Notes: generated by a model from the letters alone, not told the origin. A DNA stretch of 64,000 nucleotides from Lachnospiraceae bacterium A2 (GCA_000403315.2 KE159636.1:2082041-2146040); one strand, 5' to 3'; positions 7,975-18,176 are shown, counted from the stretch's first letter. A program made the numbers and translations.

Positions 7975-9606
7975 ATGAGAGAAAAGTATGAAAGTTTATC
8001 AGTAAGCGTGTTGAAAGAGGTAGCAAAGGCGAGAGGGTTAAAGCATCTTTCAGGGCTGAAAAAAGGAGAATTGGTGGAATTGATGCTGAAAGAAGACGCA
8101 AAAGCTGCCGGGGTGGAGAATGGGGAAAAGGAAGAAGGAAAAGCAGCAGAACCGGAGCGGAAGGCTTCTGGGAGGAATGCGGAGGAAAAAGAGGACACAA
8201 GGCAGCCGGAGCGGAGGGCTTCCGGCAGGAATCCCGAGGGCAGAGAGGAAATGAAGCAGCCGGAACGCAGGGGATCCAGCCGGAGCACTGAGGAAAGAGA
8301 GGAAGTAAGGCAGCCAGAACGGAGGGGGTCCAGCCGGAACACTGAGGAGAGAGAGGAAGTAAGGCAGCCGGAACGCAGGTTTGCCGGCAGGAATGCCGAG
8401 GAGCGGCAGAATAACCAGGACCGGAGGTCTTCCCGGATTATTACGGCGGACGGGATTGAAATTGACAACCCGGAACTGGACAGCGGCGTGAGCGCCCATG
8501 GGATTTTGGAAGTCATGCCGGACGGGTATGGGTTTATCCGGTGTGAGAATTACCTTCCAGGGGACCAGGACGTCTATGTTTCCCCTTCCCAAATCCGTAA
8601 GTTTGGCCTGAAAACGGGGGACATTATCCATGGGAACACAAGGGTCAAGACCCAGCAGGAGAAGTTCAGCGCCCTCCTCTATATTAAGAGCATCAACGGG
8701 AACCACCCTTCCGAGATACTGCGCAGGCCTAATTTTGAAGACCTGACGCCGATTTTCCCAAATGAGCGGATACGCTTAGAAACAGACCGCAGCGCCAGTG
8801 CCATGCGGATTATGGATGTGGTTTCCCCAATCGGGAAGGGACAGCGCGGGATGATTGTGTCGCCCCCCAAGGCAGGGAAAACTACGCTGCTTAAGCAGGT
8901 GGCAAAAGCAGTGACAAGGAACAACCCGGATATGCACCTGATTATCCTCCTGATTGACGAACGCCCGGAGGAAGTGACGGACATCAAAGAAGCCATCGAA
9001 GGGAAGCATGTGGAGGTGATTTATTCCACCTTTGACGAGCTGCCGGAGCACCACAAACGGGTATCGGAAATGGTAATAGAGCGGGCAAGGCGCCTGGTAG
9101 AGCATGGGAAGGACGTTATGATCCTCTTAGACAGCATCACCCGCCTTGCAAGGGCTTATAACCTGATTGTCCCCCCCAGCGGAAGGACGCTTTCCGGCGG
9201 TATCGACCCAGCGGCCCTACATATGCCTAAGCGGTTTTTCGGCGCAGCCCGCAACATGCGGGAAGGGGGCAGCATTACGATCCTTGCCACTGCGCTGGTA
9301 GATACCGGGAGCCGTATGGACGACGTGATTTATGAGGAGTTCAAAGGCACTGGGAATATGGAAATTATTTTGGACCGGAAGCTTTCCGAACGGAGGGTTT
9401 TCCCGGCCGTGGACATTACCAAGTCCGGCACAAGGCGGGAAGACCTGCTGTTAAGCCGGGAGGAACAGGAAGCTGTGGAGATTATGCGCCGCGCCATCAA
9501 CGGCATGAAGGCGGACGAGGCAGTGGAAAGCATACTGAACCTCTTTGTGCGCACCAACAACAACCGGGAATTCTGCCAGATGATAAAGAAAACAAAACTG
9601 CTGTAG
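7975..9606 (+). CDS. rho: Transcription termination factor Rho with repeat insertion
   Basis: 543 residues, against about 420 for Escherichia coli Rho. Order: N-terminal Rho helix domain ([20 protein letters not shown], residues ~13-32), an inserted charged segment (~45-155), the cold-shock RNA-binding domain ([37 protein letters not shown]), and the RecA-type ATPase with Walker A PPKAGKTT near residue 300, [13 protein letters not shown], and the Q/R-loop region [20 protein letters not shown]. Rho is a hexameric RNA helicase that ends transcription. The insertion is five tandem 18-residue units and is probably disordered. AAAGGAG precedes the ATG. An extended -10 (TGTATAAT, ~7883) may be the promoter. 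Confidence 0.97.
   Translation: MREKYESLSVSVLKEVAKARGLKHLSGLKKGELVELMLKEDAKAAGVENGEKEEGKAAEPERKASGRNAEEKEDTRQPERRASGRNPEGREEMKQPERRGSSRSTEEREEVRQPERRGSSRNTEEREEVRQPERRFAGRNAEERQNNQDRRSSRIITADGIEIDNPELDSGVSAHGILEVMPDGYGFIRCENYLPGDQDVYVSPSQIRKFGLKTGDIIHGNTRVKTQQEKFSALLYIKSINGNHPSEILRRPNFEDLTPIFPNERIRLETDRSASAMRIMDVVSPIGKGQRGMIVSPPKAGKTTLLKQVAKAVTRNNPDMHLIILLIDERPEEVTDIKEAIEGKHVEVIYSTFDELPEHHKRVSEMVIERARRLVEHGKDVMILLDSITRLARAYNLIVPPSGRTLSGGIDPAALHMPKRFFGAARNMREGGSITILATALVDTGSRMDDVIYEEFKGTGNMEIILDRKLSERRVFPAVDITKSGTRREDLLLSREEQEAVEIMRRAINGMKADEAVESILNLFVRTNNNREFCQMIKKTKLL
8152..8421 (+). repeat. Five tandem 54-bp repeats inside rho (18-residue units)
   Basis: Residues 60-149 of Rho consist of five 18-residue units of the form [18 protein letters not shown], beginning at residues 60, 78, 96, 114 and 132. 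Units 3 and 4 are almost identical. The repeat is strongly charged, alternating Arg and Glu blocks, and should be length-variable between strains. Confidence 0.93.
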
Positions 9607-9779
9607 AAATTGCCCAAAAGAAGCTGCATGTGGAAGGAACCAAAACTTTTATAAGAATTTTCCAAAAGAACTTGCATCTTAAAAAAAACTATGCTACAAT
9701 AATAAAGCTGTTGCATAAGCAGCATAAATGTGGAAAATCTAGGCAGCAGATTTAGAATACAGTGTGAAGAGGTGAAATC

Positions 9780-9986
9780 ATGAGAGAAGGAATCCATCCA
9801 GAGTATTATCAGGCAACGGTAACCTGCAACTGTGGGAATACATTCGTGACAGGTTCAACCAAGAAAGATATTCATGTGGAAATCTGTTCCAAATGCCATC
9901 CATTCTATACCGGCCAGCAGAAGACTGCACAGGCACGCGGGCGTATTGACAAGTTCAATAAGAGATATGGCATAAACAATCAGTAA
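9780..9986 (+). CDS. rpmE: 50S ribosomal protein L31 (zinc form)
   Basis: A 68-residue L31 with the full zinc-ligand set: C16 and C18 in TCNCGN, C36 and C39 in [11 protein letters not shown]. This is the zinc-binding paralogue, not the Cys-free type induced by zinc starvation. [20 protein letters not shown] is the standard C-terminal half. AGAGGTG lies just upstream of the ATG, and a TACAAT -10 at about 9696 could be its promoter. A compact terminator follows at 10032. Its place after rho matches many Firmicutes. Confidence 0.97.
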   Translation: MREGIHPEYYQATVTCNCGNTFVTGSTKKDIHVEICSKCHPFYTGQQKTAQARGRIDKFNKRYGINNQ

Positions 9987-10031
9987 GAATTTTTACAGGC
10001 TCCGTGAACAGAGGTGTGAGCGCAGCAAAGG

Positions 10032-10067
10032 GAGGATGTCTTTTTTGTGGACATCCTCTATTTTTTT
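10032..10067 (+). terminator. Intrinsic terminator after rpmE
   Basis: GAGGATGTC (10032-10040) pairs with GACATCCTC (10050-10058), followed by TATTTTTTTAAAA. It lies just upstream of the YqhQ-like gene, whose ribosome site follows at once. Confidence 0.85.
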
Positions 10068-10085
10068 AAAAAGGGAGGGAATGGG

Positions 10086-11000
10086 TTGGCTTATTCTGGT
10101 ATCGGCGGGCAGGCAGTCATGGAAGGCGTCATGATGAAGAACAAAGAAAGTTATGCCGTGGCTGTCCGCAAGCCGGACGGCGAGATTATCGTGGAAAAGA
10201 GGGAATACGGCGGGATCTGCAGGAACGAAACCCTCCGGAATATGGTATTTGTGCGGGGCATCATTAATTTTATCGAATCCATGGTGCTGGGGATGTCCTG
10301 CCTTACGTTTTCCGCATCTTTTTTTGAAGATGAGGAGGGGCCGGCAGAGCGGGACGCGAAGAAGGAGCGGCTGGAGATGGGCCTGACAATTGCCCTGTCC
10401 ATTGTGATGGCAGTGGCTATTTTTATGGCGCTTCCCTTTGGCCTTTCCCTGCTGTTCCAAAGCCATATCAAATCAGAAACGGCGGTCATCCTTATTGAAG
10501 GCATGATGCGGCTTTTGATATTCCTTGGGTATATCCTGCTGATTTCCCGGCTGGAGGACATCAGGCGGGTGTTTATGTACCATGGCGCAGAGCATAAATG
10601 CATTAACTGCGTGGAGCACGGCCTGGATTTGACGGTGGAAAATGTGAAAAACAGCTCAAAAGAGCATAAACGGTGCGGCACAAGCTTCCTGTTTTTCGTG
10701 GTAATCATTACCATCCTGGCTACTATGTTTATCCGGGTGGACTCCAAGGTACTGCGGCTTGTGCTGCGCCTTGCCATTGTCCCGCTGGTTGCAGGGGTTT
10801 CCTATGAGGTGATACGCCTTGCAGGCAGGAGCGAAAACCCCATTATGGATCTTTTGAGCAAACCGGGGCTGTGGATGCAGCGGCTGACAACCAAGGAGCC
10901 GGATGAAAGCATGATTGAAGTGGGGATTGCTTCTGTGGAGGCGGTGTTTGGCTGGAAAGAGTTTGTGGAGAGCATAAGGGAGAAAGAGCATGACGTTTGA
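10086..11000 (+). CDS. DUF1385 membrane protein (YqhQ-like)
   Basis: 304 residues from TTG 10086, chosen because GGGAGGGA lies seven bases upstream; an in-frame GTG at 10047 lies inside the rpmE terminator. The family signature IGGQAVMEGVMMK opens the protein, followed by about five membrane helices and the conserved MYHGAEHKCINCVEHG motif, whose His and Cys residues could bind metal, then KRCGTSFLFFV. DUF1385/YqhQ proteins are conserved beside prmC and prfA in Firmicutes, as here; function unknown. The gene overlaps prmC by 11 bases, implying coupled translation. Confidence 0.92.
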   Translation: MAYSGIGGQAVMEGVMMKNKESYAVAVRKPDGEIIVEKREYGGICRNETLRNMVFVRGIINFIESMVLGMSCLTFSASFFEDEEGPAERDAKKERLEMGLTIALSIVMAVAIFMALPFGLSLLFQSHIKSETAVILIEGMMRLLIFLGYILLISRLEDIRRVFMYHGAEHKCINCVEHGLDLTVENVKNSSKEHKRCGTSFLFFVVIITILATMFIRVDSKVLRLVLRLAIVPLVAGVSYEVIRLAGRSENPIMDLLSKPGLWMQRLTTKEPDESMIEVGIASVEAVFGWKEFVESIREKEHDV

Positions 11001-11832
11001 GGGTGCATTGGAGTACGGCAAGGGGGTTTTGAAGGACGCAGGGGTCTTAGATTACCAGCTAGACGCATGGTATCTGATGGAGTACGCCTGCAAAATATGC
11101 AAAAGCGAATATTATCTCCATGCCAAGGAGGAAATGGAGGGCGCGGCCTTCCAAGAATATAGGCTGCTGCTGAAAAAGCGGGGGGAGCGGGTGCCCTTGC
11201 AGTATATTACCGGGGTGCAGGAATTTATGGGGCTGCCGTTCAAGGTGAATTCCCATGTGCTGATTCCCCGTCAAGATACGGAAACCTTGGTGGAGGAAGC
11301 ATTAAAGGTCTTAGAACCGGGCATGGAGGTGCTGGATTTGTGCACTGGTTCTGGCTGCATTGTCATTAGCCTTTTAAAACATGCAAGGGTGGGAATTTCG
11401 GGCACAGCCAGCGACATTTCCAAGCAGGCGCTGCTGATAGCCAAGGAAAATGCCAAGCAGAACCAGGTGGAAACAGAGCTGGTGCGCAGCGACCTGTTCC
11501 AGAATATCACCGGGAAATATGACGTTATTATTTCCAACCCCCCTTATATTCCTACGGGGGAACTTTCAGGGCTGATGCCGGAGGTAAGGGATTTTGAGCC
11601 ATTGGAAGCCCTGGACGGGGCGGAGGACGGGCTTTTCTTTTACCGGGAAATCACCCGCATGGGGAAGAATTTTTTGAAATCAAACGGATACCTGTATTTT
11701 GAGATCGGCCATAACCAGGGAAGGCAGGTTGCATTACTGATGGAAAAAAACGGGTTCCGCAATATAAAAGTCATCAAGGACCTTGCAGGGAACGACCGGG
11801 TGGCTTTCGGCAACCTGCCTGCAGTAAAATAG
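10990..11832 (+). CDS. prmC: Peptide chain release factor N5-glutamine methyltransferase
   Basis: 280 residues; methylates the glutamine of the GGQ motif in release factors using S-adenosylmethionine. N-terminal recognition bundle, then VPLQYITGVQEFMG, VLIPRQDTE, the SAM-binding VLDLCTGSGCIVISLL (~114-129) and the catalytic NPPY (183-186). The start overlaps the upstream DUF1385 gene by 11 bases. The enzyme's substrate, RF1, is encoded directly downstream, so enzyme and target form one operon. Length is typical. Confidence 0.96.
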   Translation: MTFEGALEYGKGVLKDAGVLDYQLDAWYLMEYACKICKSEYYLHAKEEMEGAAFQEYRLLLKKRGERVPLQYITGVQEFMGLPFKVNSHVLIPRQDTETLVEEALKVLEPGMEVLDLCTGSGCIVISLLKHARVGISGTASDISKQALLIAKENAKQNQVETELVRSDLFQNITGKYDVIISNPPYIPTGELSGLMPEVRDFEPLEALDGAEDGLFFYREITRMGKNFLKSNGYLYFEIGHNQGRQVALLMEKNGFRNIKVIKDLAGNDRVAFGNLPAVK

Positions 11833-11889
11833 GGAAGGCAGGAAAAATTTGAATAGGAAGCAAGGAAATTTGCAGAGAGGAAGAATGAC

Positions 11890-12963
11890 ATGTTTGACAG
11901 ATTAGAGGATATCCTTCTTCGGTTTGAAGAAATCATGAACCAGCTAAGCGAGCCGGACGTGGCAAACGATACCAACCGGTTCCGCAAGCTGATGAAGGAA
12001 CAGAGCGATTTGGCCCCGATTGTGGAATCCTATCAAGAATATAAGCAGGCAAAGCAGAACATTGAGGATTCCCTTGCCATGCTGGAGGAGGAAAACGACG
12101 AGGAACTGCGGGAGCTTGCGAAGGAGGAACTGAATGATTCCAAAGCAAAGGTAGAGGAACTGGAAAAGAAGCTGAAAATCCTGCTTCTGCCCAAAGACCC
12201 CAACGACGATAAGAATGTAATTGTGGAAATCCGCGCAGGGGCAGGCGGGGACGAAGCGGCCTTGTTTGCAGCGGAAATTTACCGGATGTATGTGCACTTT
12301 GCAGAAGGCCACCGCTGGAAGGTGGAACTGGTGGAATGTGAGGAAATCGGCATTGGCGGCATGAAGAACGTCACCTTTATGATTACCGGGCAGGGGGCAT
12401 ATTCCGTGATGAAATATGAATCCGGCGTGCACCGGGTGCAGCGGGTGCCGGAAACGGAATCCGGCGGCCGTATCCATACCTCCACCATTACCGTTGCAGT
12501 CATGCCGGAAGCAGAGGAAGTGGACGTGGTGATTGATGAAAAAGACATCCGTATTGACGTCATGCGTGCGTCCGGGAATGGGGGCCAGTGCGTCAATACT
12601 ACAGATTCCGCTGTGCGCTTAACCCATTACCCCACGGGGATTGTAATTTACAGCCAGACAGAGAAATCACAGCTCCAAAATAAAGATAAGGCTTTCGCCC
12701 TGCTCCGGGCAAAGCTCTACGACATAGAGTGCCAGAAGCAGCATGACGCGGAAGCCGAAGCAAGGCGCAGCCAGATTGGCACAGGGGACCGCTCTGAGAA
12801 AATCAGGACTTATAATTTCCCCCAAGGCCGCGTGACGGACCATCGGATTAACCTGACGCTGTATAAGCTGGACAAGGTGATGAACGGGGACATCCAAGAA
12901 ATTGTGGACGCCTGTATTGCAGCCGACCAGGCGGCGAAGCTGACTAAGATGGGTGAGAACTAA
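11890..12963 (+). CDS. prfA: Peptide chain release factor 1 with a probably exchanged C-terminus
   Basis: 357 residues. RF1 recognises UAA/UAG and triggers peptide release. Visible: the [13 protein letters not shown] segment, GGQ at 231-233 in [20 protein letters not shown], and the acidic [14 protein letters not shown] motif. The last residues are [15 protein letters not shown] 25-bp copy of the DNA encoding AADQxAKL recurs at 19158-19182 and continues in frame to AADQTAKLSSFEDKA and a stop, then a terminator. The simplest reading is that an element integrated at this gene end and supplied a new final ~6 codons. The protein remains full length and should be functional. Confidence 0.96.
   Translation: MFDRLEDILLRFEEIMNQLSEPDVANDTNRFRKLMKEQSDLAPIVESYQEYKQAKQNIEDSLAMLEEENDEELRELAKEELNDSKAKVEELEKKLKILLLPKDPNDDKNVIVEIRAGAGGDEAALFAAEIYRMYVHFAEGHRWKVELVECEEIGIGGMKNVTFMITGQGAYSVMKYESGVHRVQRVPETESGGRIHTSTITVAVMPEAEEVDVVIDEKDIRIDVMRASGNGGQCVNTTDSAVRLTHYPTGIVIYSQTEKSQLQNKDKAFALLRAKLYDIECQKQHDAEAEARRSQIGTGDRSEKIRTYNFPQGRVTDHRINLTLYKLDKVMNGDIQEIVDACIAADQAAKLTKMGEN
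12919..12943 (+). other. Putative left attachment site in the prfA 3' end
   Basis: A 25-bp sequence beginning GCAGCCGACCAG and ending GCGAAGCTGA matches 19158-19182 with one mismatch. It lies within the last codons of prfA. Placement inside the final codons, with the original ending displaced to the far copy, is the classic form of site-specific integration. No integrase gene is visible between the two copies. Confidence 0.6.
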
Positions 12964-13021
12964 GAGAGATTGGGTAACTTTTATATAAGCTGAAAAATAG
13001 GAATTTGAATAAATGTGGGAA

Positions 13022-13055
13022 AAAGACAGTCACAGATGATCGACTGTCTTTTTTT
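13022..13055 (+). terminator. Intrinsic terminator after prfA
   Basis: AAAGACAGTC pairs with GACTGTCTTT and is followed by TTTTATTT. If the island model is right, this terminator came with the inserted DNA; the older prfA terminator would be the hairpin at 19283. Confidence 0.85.
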
Positions 13056-13175
13056 ATTTGGGTGTCATTGATGAACTGTGTAGCACTATTTGGGTAGTAT
13101 GGATGTATGCGTAGTCTCTTCCAGAAAATTTTTGAGAAAAGAAGAAGTAGGAGTTATGGCTTTATGGTGCATTTA

Positions 13176-14920
13176 GATAGTGTAAAATTTTCTTCGGGTG
13201 AAAAATGGATATAGAAAGGGAACTCCTTTTTGTGATAGAGTATAAGAGACTAACCAAAACCCTCACAAAAGAAAGGAGCTCCCTATGCTTAACAGTATAC
13301 TCTATTTTGAACAGTTCTGCATCAAAAACTTTGAAAAACTGGAAGATGAATTTCTGAAAAATCCAGAAAACTTTGCAGAATATGTGTTCGGGACCACCAA
13401 CCTGTTATGTAAATTCGGTACCGAAATGCTCCGGGATTCCCTGGAAACCATGGACCGGATGCTGTGTGAAAGCGCTTTCCGCCGGAAGTCGTGGACCATA
13501 GAAGCACATCATACCAAAACCCTGGTTACCTCTCTGGGAGACGTCACCTTCCAAAAGACGCTCTTTCTTAACAAACAGACGAAACAACGCGCTTACCTTC
13601 TTGCTCAGATCCTGGGACTGGAGCCAAAACAGCGGCTGGCAGAAGACGCGGCTGCCCGGATGCTGGAAGAAGCCGTACAGACTTCTTACCGGCGCGGAGC
13701 ACAGCAGGTCAGCCTGGGTACACAGGTCAGCCGTCAGACCGTCAAAAACAGGATTCATGCACTGAAATTTCCTCCGGCCACTCAGACATCCGAACCGAAA
13801 AAGAAAGTGGACTGGCTGTATATTGATGCGGATGAAGGCCATGTGGCTTTGCAGTTCCGGGAAAAGAAAGGCGATCTTGTCAAAGCAGAAAACGGAGTGA
13901 AAAATAACGGTCTGATCGCAAAAATGGTCTGTGTTTACGAAGGGAAGGAGGATGAGACTGTTCACAGCAGACGCAGGATCCTGACAAACCGGCATTATTT
14001 CTGCGGAGTGAACAGTGGGGAAGCAAACCTTCAGTTCTGGGATGATATTTACCGGTATCTGGAAAGGAATTATGATCTGGATCAGGTGAAAAAGATCTAT
14101 CTGAATGCGGATGGGGGAAATTGGATCCGAACGGGAGCCAGACGACTGAAAGGCGTCACGTATGTACTGGATGGATTTCATCTGGAGAAATATCTGATAA
14201 AGCTGGCGCCGCATCTGAACAGGAAGGAGCGGGTACCCGTGCTGGAGGAGTTCCGCAAAACGATCCGGAATCAGACAAAGAATGATTTCCGAGAGCTGGT
14301 GGAAAAACAGAAAAAAGGGATGCCCAAATGGAGGAAGCGTGCAAAAGTGGAGGAAGCGGCGTCTTATATTCTGTCCAACTGGACAGCGGCGAAACTGCGT
14401 CTGAAGCATAAAAACGGGGTATTGGGGAGCAGTACAGAGAGCCACGTAAGCCATGCCCTGTCTGCGAGGATGAGTTCGGGACCAATGGGATGGAGCCGTC
14501 AGGGGGCATCGAACATGTCAGAACTAAGGGCGTATTATCATAACGGAGGAGACATGCTGGCCCTGGTGCGGTACCAGAAGAAGGCTGCACCTGAGGAAAA
14601 GAAGGAAGCGGAAAAGATCCTGAGCAGTACGCAGATCCTCAGGTCAGAGAAGAACCGGCATGGAGAACTGGGGAAATATCTGGAGAGCATCCACCACAGC
14701 ATGTCGCTGCAGAATAAAAAGAAAGTGTATTTTGAGACACAGATCAGGGGATTGTAAAAACCGTTTCAGAAGCACCGGGGGGAGTCTGCGCAAAAAAGGA
14801 AACGGTTGTGCAGGAAGAAGGAATGTAGTAAAGTATAAAAAACAGTCTGCAATTCCTGCTTGATAAAAACGTCTATGGTGGATTCTGACCAGTCAAACCC
14901 GAAAGTAAAGTTACACTATC
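13176..14920 (+). mobile_element. ISLre2-type insertion sequence, complete
   Basis: About 1745 bp. Ends form inverted repeats: GATAGTGTAA...CTTCGGGT at the left (from 13176) and ACCCGAAAG...TTACACTATC at the right (to 14920). The flanking GGTGCATTTA is duplicated exactly (13166-13175 and 14921-14930), a 9-10-bp target duplication fitting this family. One transposase gene fills it, without visible damage. It landed just upstream of the promoter for the HD-Hsp90 gene. Confidence 0.92.
13285..14757 (+). CDS. ISLre2 family transposase (UPF0236-like)
   Basis: 490 residues with features of the ISLre2/UPF0236 group: FRRKSWTIEAHHTKTLVTSL and TSLGDVTFQKTLFLNK at the N-terminal side, an HTH-like QVSLGTQVSRQTVKNRIHAL, then the DDE-type core with LYIDADEGHVALQF, IYLNADGGNWIRTG and YVLDGFHLEKYL, which carry candidate catalytic aspartates, and a C-terminal [27 protein letters not shown] precedes the ATG. 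Flanking inverted repeats and a target duplication show that the element is intact and may be active. Confidence 0.95.
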   Translation: MLNSILYFEQFCIKNFEKLEDEFLKNPENFAEYVFGTTNLLCKFGTEMLRDSLETMDRMLCESAFRRKSWTIEAHHTKTLVTSLGDVTFQKTLFLNKQTKQRAYLLAQILGLEPKQRLAEDAAARMLEEAVQTSYRRGAQQVSLGTQVSRQTVKNRIHALKFPPATQTSEPKKKVDWLYIDADEGHVALQFREKKGDLVKAENGVKNNGLIAKMVCVYEGKEDETVHSRRRILTNRHYFCGVNSGEANLQFWDDIYRYLERNYDLDQVKKIYLNADGGNWIRTGARRLKGVTYVLDGFHLEKYLIKLAPHLNRKERVPVLEEFRKTIRNQTKNDFRELVEKQKKGMPKWRKRAKVEEAASYILSNWTAAKLRLKHKNGVLGSSTESHVSHALSARMSSGPMGWSRQGASNMSELRAYYHNGGDMLALVRYQKKAAPEEKKEAEKILSSTQILRSEKNRHGELGKYLESIHHSMSLQNKKKVYFETQIRGL

Positions 14921-14937
14921 GGTGCATTTATTTTTCC

Positions 14938-14966
14938 TTGTAGGATTTAGAAAACTGCGTTATAAT
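14938..14966 (+). promoter_or_regulatory. Promoter of the HD-Hsp90 gene
   Basis: TTGTAG (14938-14943) and TATAAT (14961-14966) are spaced by 17 bases, about 80 bases before the ATG at 15046. The IS target duplication ends at 14930, so the -35 lies only seven bases from the inserted element, which may have separated the gene from upstream control DNA. Confidence 0.7.
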
Positions 14967-15045
14967 AATATAATGTAAGCAATTTTATGAAAGATTATTA
15001 GTTTGGGAAAGGAAAAAATTACATAAAATACCAAGGAGGAGTAAA

Positions 15046-18000
15046 ATGATTGAACAGTTAAGGAGTAATGCAGAACTTAATGCAGAAAAAGCAGAAAATT
15101 TGAGGACATTTAGTGGACTAAAATTATTGCATATTAAAAAGCAGGTTGAAAAACTATTATCACATATTGGAGATTATGGTTTTTTCATAGAGTATACAAA
15201 ACATGATATTTCCCATATTGAAGAGATGTTAAAGATTGTAGAATGGCTTATTCCTGGGCAAACTCAAGATGTTATGACGCCTGCGGAATGGATGATGCTT
15301 GTTCTTTCAATTTATTTTCATGATATGGGAATGCTGATTACAAAGGATGAATTTGATAATAGAGGGGCTTCTGATTTTTCTGACTATAAAAAAGATGTAT
15401 ACAATCTTAAATATGGCAGGGATTATTTACAGAAGACACAAAGTTTGGGAGAAAAAGAGGATGTATTTTTATATCAGGAGTATGTAAGAAAAAATCATGC
15501 TAAAAGGATTAGGATGTGGATATCGGGAGAGCTTGAAGGAAATGCAGAATTAGTTGGGGAAATTCAGAAACTGCTATCCCCATTAGATGATTTATTTAGA
15601 CAAGATTTAGCGATGATTTGTGAAAGCCATCATCTAAATAATCTTCGGGATTATTCTGTTTATGATACTAACAGATGCTATGAGTCGGCAGATGAATCGA
15701 AAGTAAATTTGCAGTATGTGGCAGTTATGTTGAGAACGGCAGATTTGTTGCATATTACTATGGATAGAACCCCTGTCATTGAATATAATGCATTTTGCCC
15801 AACAGATCCAATTAGTATTCTAGAATGGCAGAAGCAAAAGGCTGTCCGTGCAGTAAGACCAATGGAAATGCGGGATGATGATGGAAATGTAGATAAAGAT
15901 CGGCAGAGTGATAAGATATCTATTACAGCGCATTTTGAGACGGTAAACCAGGCGGAGGCTTTTTTTGCTTTAATGGATTATTTACGCTATGTAAAACAAG
16001 AATTAAAATATTGTTATGAGATAGTTCAGGATGCAGCAAAAAGGGAAGGAACTAGTGATTATGTATTTCCTTGGAAGGATATTGATGATTCTAAAATTTT
16101 TACTAAGAAATTCAGTAAAAAGTTATTGAGCTTTGAACTTGACCAAAATAGTATTTTACAACTATTGGTTGGAAATACTTTATATAATGATAGTTCAGTA
16201 GTGCTTAGGGAGCTTGTTCAAAATGGGTTAGATGCTATTAAATTGCAAAATGAAATTGAAAGAGATGATAAGAAAGAATTAACACAAGGTAAGATAATAG
16301 TTAATTGGGATAGTTCCAAACGGATTCTGACATTTGAAGATAACGGGACAGGAATGACAATAGATGATATAGAAAATTATCTTCTCAAAGTGGGGAGATC
16401 TAAATATAGCAGTTCTAATTTTAAAGAAAAATATCCTGATTTTGTATCAATCAGCCGATTTGGAATTGGAATTTTGACATGTTTTTTAGTTGCAAATGAT
16501 ATTGAAATAATGACATGTTCAAGTGAAAATAGTGAGTCAAACAGGATTGTTTTTAGGAATGTTGATGGAAGGTATTTGTTAAAAAGTTTAGAAAAGCAAG
16601 AATTGCCCAAACATATTGCAGAACATGGAACAGTTATAAAATTACATTTAAGAGATAATGCTGATATGCAGAATATTGAACACAATATCAAGAAATGGAT
16701 TGTTTTTCCTTATTGTGAAGTGGTTTTGATAAAAGACAATGAAATCCCTATTAAAATTGGGTATAGTTCGCCGAAAGCTGCATTAGAAGAATATATATCT
16801 CATGAAGTATTAGGGAAATCGGATGATATTATAATCAAGCAAGAAGAAATAGAAGGAATTACAATTGCTTATGTAATGAAGTATAAGGAGTATTTTCAGG
16901 AATATTCCTTAGTGTCATATAGTAGAAGAAATTATATGGCAGAGGAAGAACATATGCCTATACCAATAGGTGTTTGCTTTGAAGGAATACGAGTTTCAAG
17001 TAATACGCCCGGATATTGTGGAGATGCTTTTTTGGCGATTATGAATAGCTGTGGCAGTAATTTTGTCAAGACAGATGTCGTACGTTCGTCTATAGAAGAT
17101 AATGAAGGGAAAGATAAATTATTGCGAATTATTTATGGGGTTTATAAGAAATATGTTGAAGAACAAATAGAAACCTTTAAAAAGAAAGGGCGTTCTATGT
17201 CATGGATTGCTTACGAAACAAAATTTTTAATCCGACAGATGGTAGGCTTGCAAAATGGCAGAATGAGAGAGGTTAGGATAGAAAAAGAAGAATTAATGTC
17301 GGAGGTTTTTGGTGGTATAAATGCAATTTTGTTTGAAAATGAAAATGAGAGAAAGCTTGTGTCGGCTAATACTTTGCAGAAATGTAAGACAATCAATATG
17401 TCTGAAAGCAATATGATAGACGCAGCAGAGCATTTATTAAAAGAGGCTAAGAGTTCTATTTCTTTAAGTGGATTAGTCAATACTATCACAAATGAACAAA
17501 CGATAAAGGGTGAAAATTTATTATGTGATTATGAGCCGAATAGTTTATTGCATACGATTGCTTTAAAAAGAAAGCACATAAAAAAAGTTGTTTTAAACAA
17601 GGATGAGAGAAAAATTGATTTAAGCTTTGAGGAAGGGGAAGAAAGGTGGATAAAAGTAGCTCTTATTAAGGATAAATCATATGATGATTATGAATATGCT
17701 TTTATTCCAATTAATGGTGAAAAGGTTCATGGTATAGGGATAGAATTGGGTGTGAAAACGAGATTAGGAGTATTTTTAAACAGTAATCATGAAGTTACTA
17801 AATATTTATGTGAAAAAATGTCAATGTTCGATTATAAAAATTCTAATACAGATATGTATGCGTTTCGTTTGTTTGTTTCTCTTGTAGTTAATAAACAAAA
17901 TACCTATATTTCTAGAGATATAAGCCTGGATTCTTTTGAAAAATATTTTCAAAATAGAATTGAACATGAAATATTGGACAGGGTATCAGAGGATATAAAA

Positions 18001-18096
18001 GAGGTATTTTGGGAGAAAATAGATAGAAATGAACTAATTTCTTTGTTGAAGAATCAAAAAATTGTAGTTTATGATTTAAAGGACTGGTTAAGGTAA
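15046..18096 (+). CDS. Large HD-domain / Hsp90-like GHKL ATPase protein
   Basis: 1016 residues, AT-rich unlike its surroundings. The N-terminal ~330 residues carry HD-phosphohydrolase-type metal ligands: HDISH (53-57), FHDMG (92-93), CESHH (195-196) and RTADLLHITMD (D233). Residues ~365-620 are a GHKL/Hsp90 ATPase: LRELVQNGLDAI (388-399, with the Glu and Asn of the N-box), EDNGTGM (431-437), VGRSKYSS (lid) and SRFGIGILTCF (470-480). The C-terminal ~400 residues are not recognised. HD plus Hsp90-like fusions occur in predicted conflict/defence proteins; that role is inferred. GGAGG precedes the ATG, and an 80-aa/retropepsin cassette follows 80 bases downstream in the same direction. Confidence 0.85.
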   Translation: MIEQLRSNAELNAEKAENLRTFSGLKLLHIKKQVEKLLSHIGDYGFFIEYTKHDISHIEEMLKIVEWLIPGQTQDVMTPAEWMMLVLSIYFHDMGMLITKDEFDNRGASDFSDYKKDVYNLKYGRDYLQKTQSLGEKEDVFLYQEYVRKNHAKRIRMWISGELEGNAELVGEIQKLLSPLDDLFRQDLAMICESHHLNNLRDYSVYDTNRCYESADESKVNLQYVAVMLRTADLLHITMDRTPVIEYNAFCPTDPISILEWQKQKAVRAVRPMEMRDDDGNVDKDRQSDKISITAHFETVNQAEAFFALMDYLRYVKQELKYCYEIVQDAAKREGTSDYVFPWKDIDDSKIFTKKFSKKLLSFELDQNSILQLLVGNTLYNDSSVVLRELVQNGLDAIKLQNEIERDDKKELTQGKIIVNWDSSKRILTFEDNGTGMTIDDIENYLLKVGRSKYSSSNFKEKYPDFVSISRFGIGILTCFLVANDIEIMTCSSENSESNRIVFRNVDGRYLLKSLEKQELPKHIAEHGTVIKLHLRDNADMQNIEHNIKKWIVFPYCEVVLIKDNEIPIKIGYSSPKAALEEYISHEVLGKSDDIIIKQEEIEGITIAYVMKYKEYFQEYSLVSYSRRNYMAEEEHMPIPIGVCFEGIRVSSNTPGYCGDAFLAIMNSCGSNFVKTDVVRSSIEDNEGKDKLLRIIYGVYKKYVEEQIETFKKKGRSMSWIAYETKFLIRQMVGLQNGRMREVRIEKEELMSEVFGGINAILFENENERKLVSANTLQKCKTINMSESNMIDAAEHLLKEAKSSISLSGLVNTITNEQTIKGENLLCDYEPNSLLHTIALKRKHIKKVVLNKDERKIDLSFEEGEERWIKVALIKDKSYDDYEYAFIPINGEKVHGIGIELGVKTRLGVFLNSNHEVTKYLCEKMSMFDYKNSNTDMYAFRLFVSLVVNKQNTYISRDISLDSFEKYFQNRIEHEILDRVSEDIKEVFWEKIDRNELISLLKNQKIVVYDLKDWLR

Positions 18097-18176
18097 TGGA
18101 TGTATTGTTGAATAATGTTATTTTGAAAGAAATTTCTAAACATATTGGAAAGAAATGGAGAGCAGAGGTGTTTTGT

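Noticed and set aside
8050..8706. Leu/Pro-rich minus-strand frames across the 5' part of rho
   Set aside because: Shadow of the five 54-bp repeats in rho; repetitive in the same period and lacking start signals.
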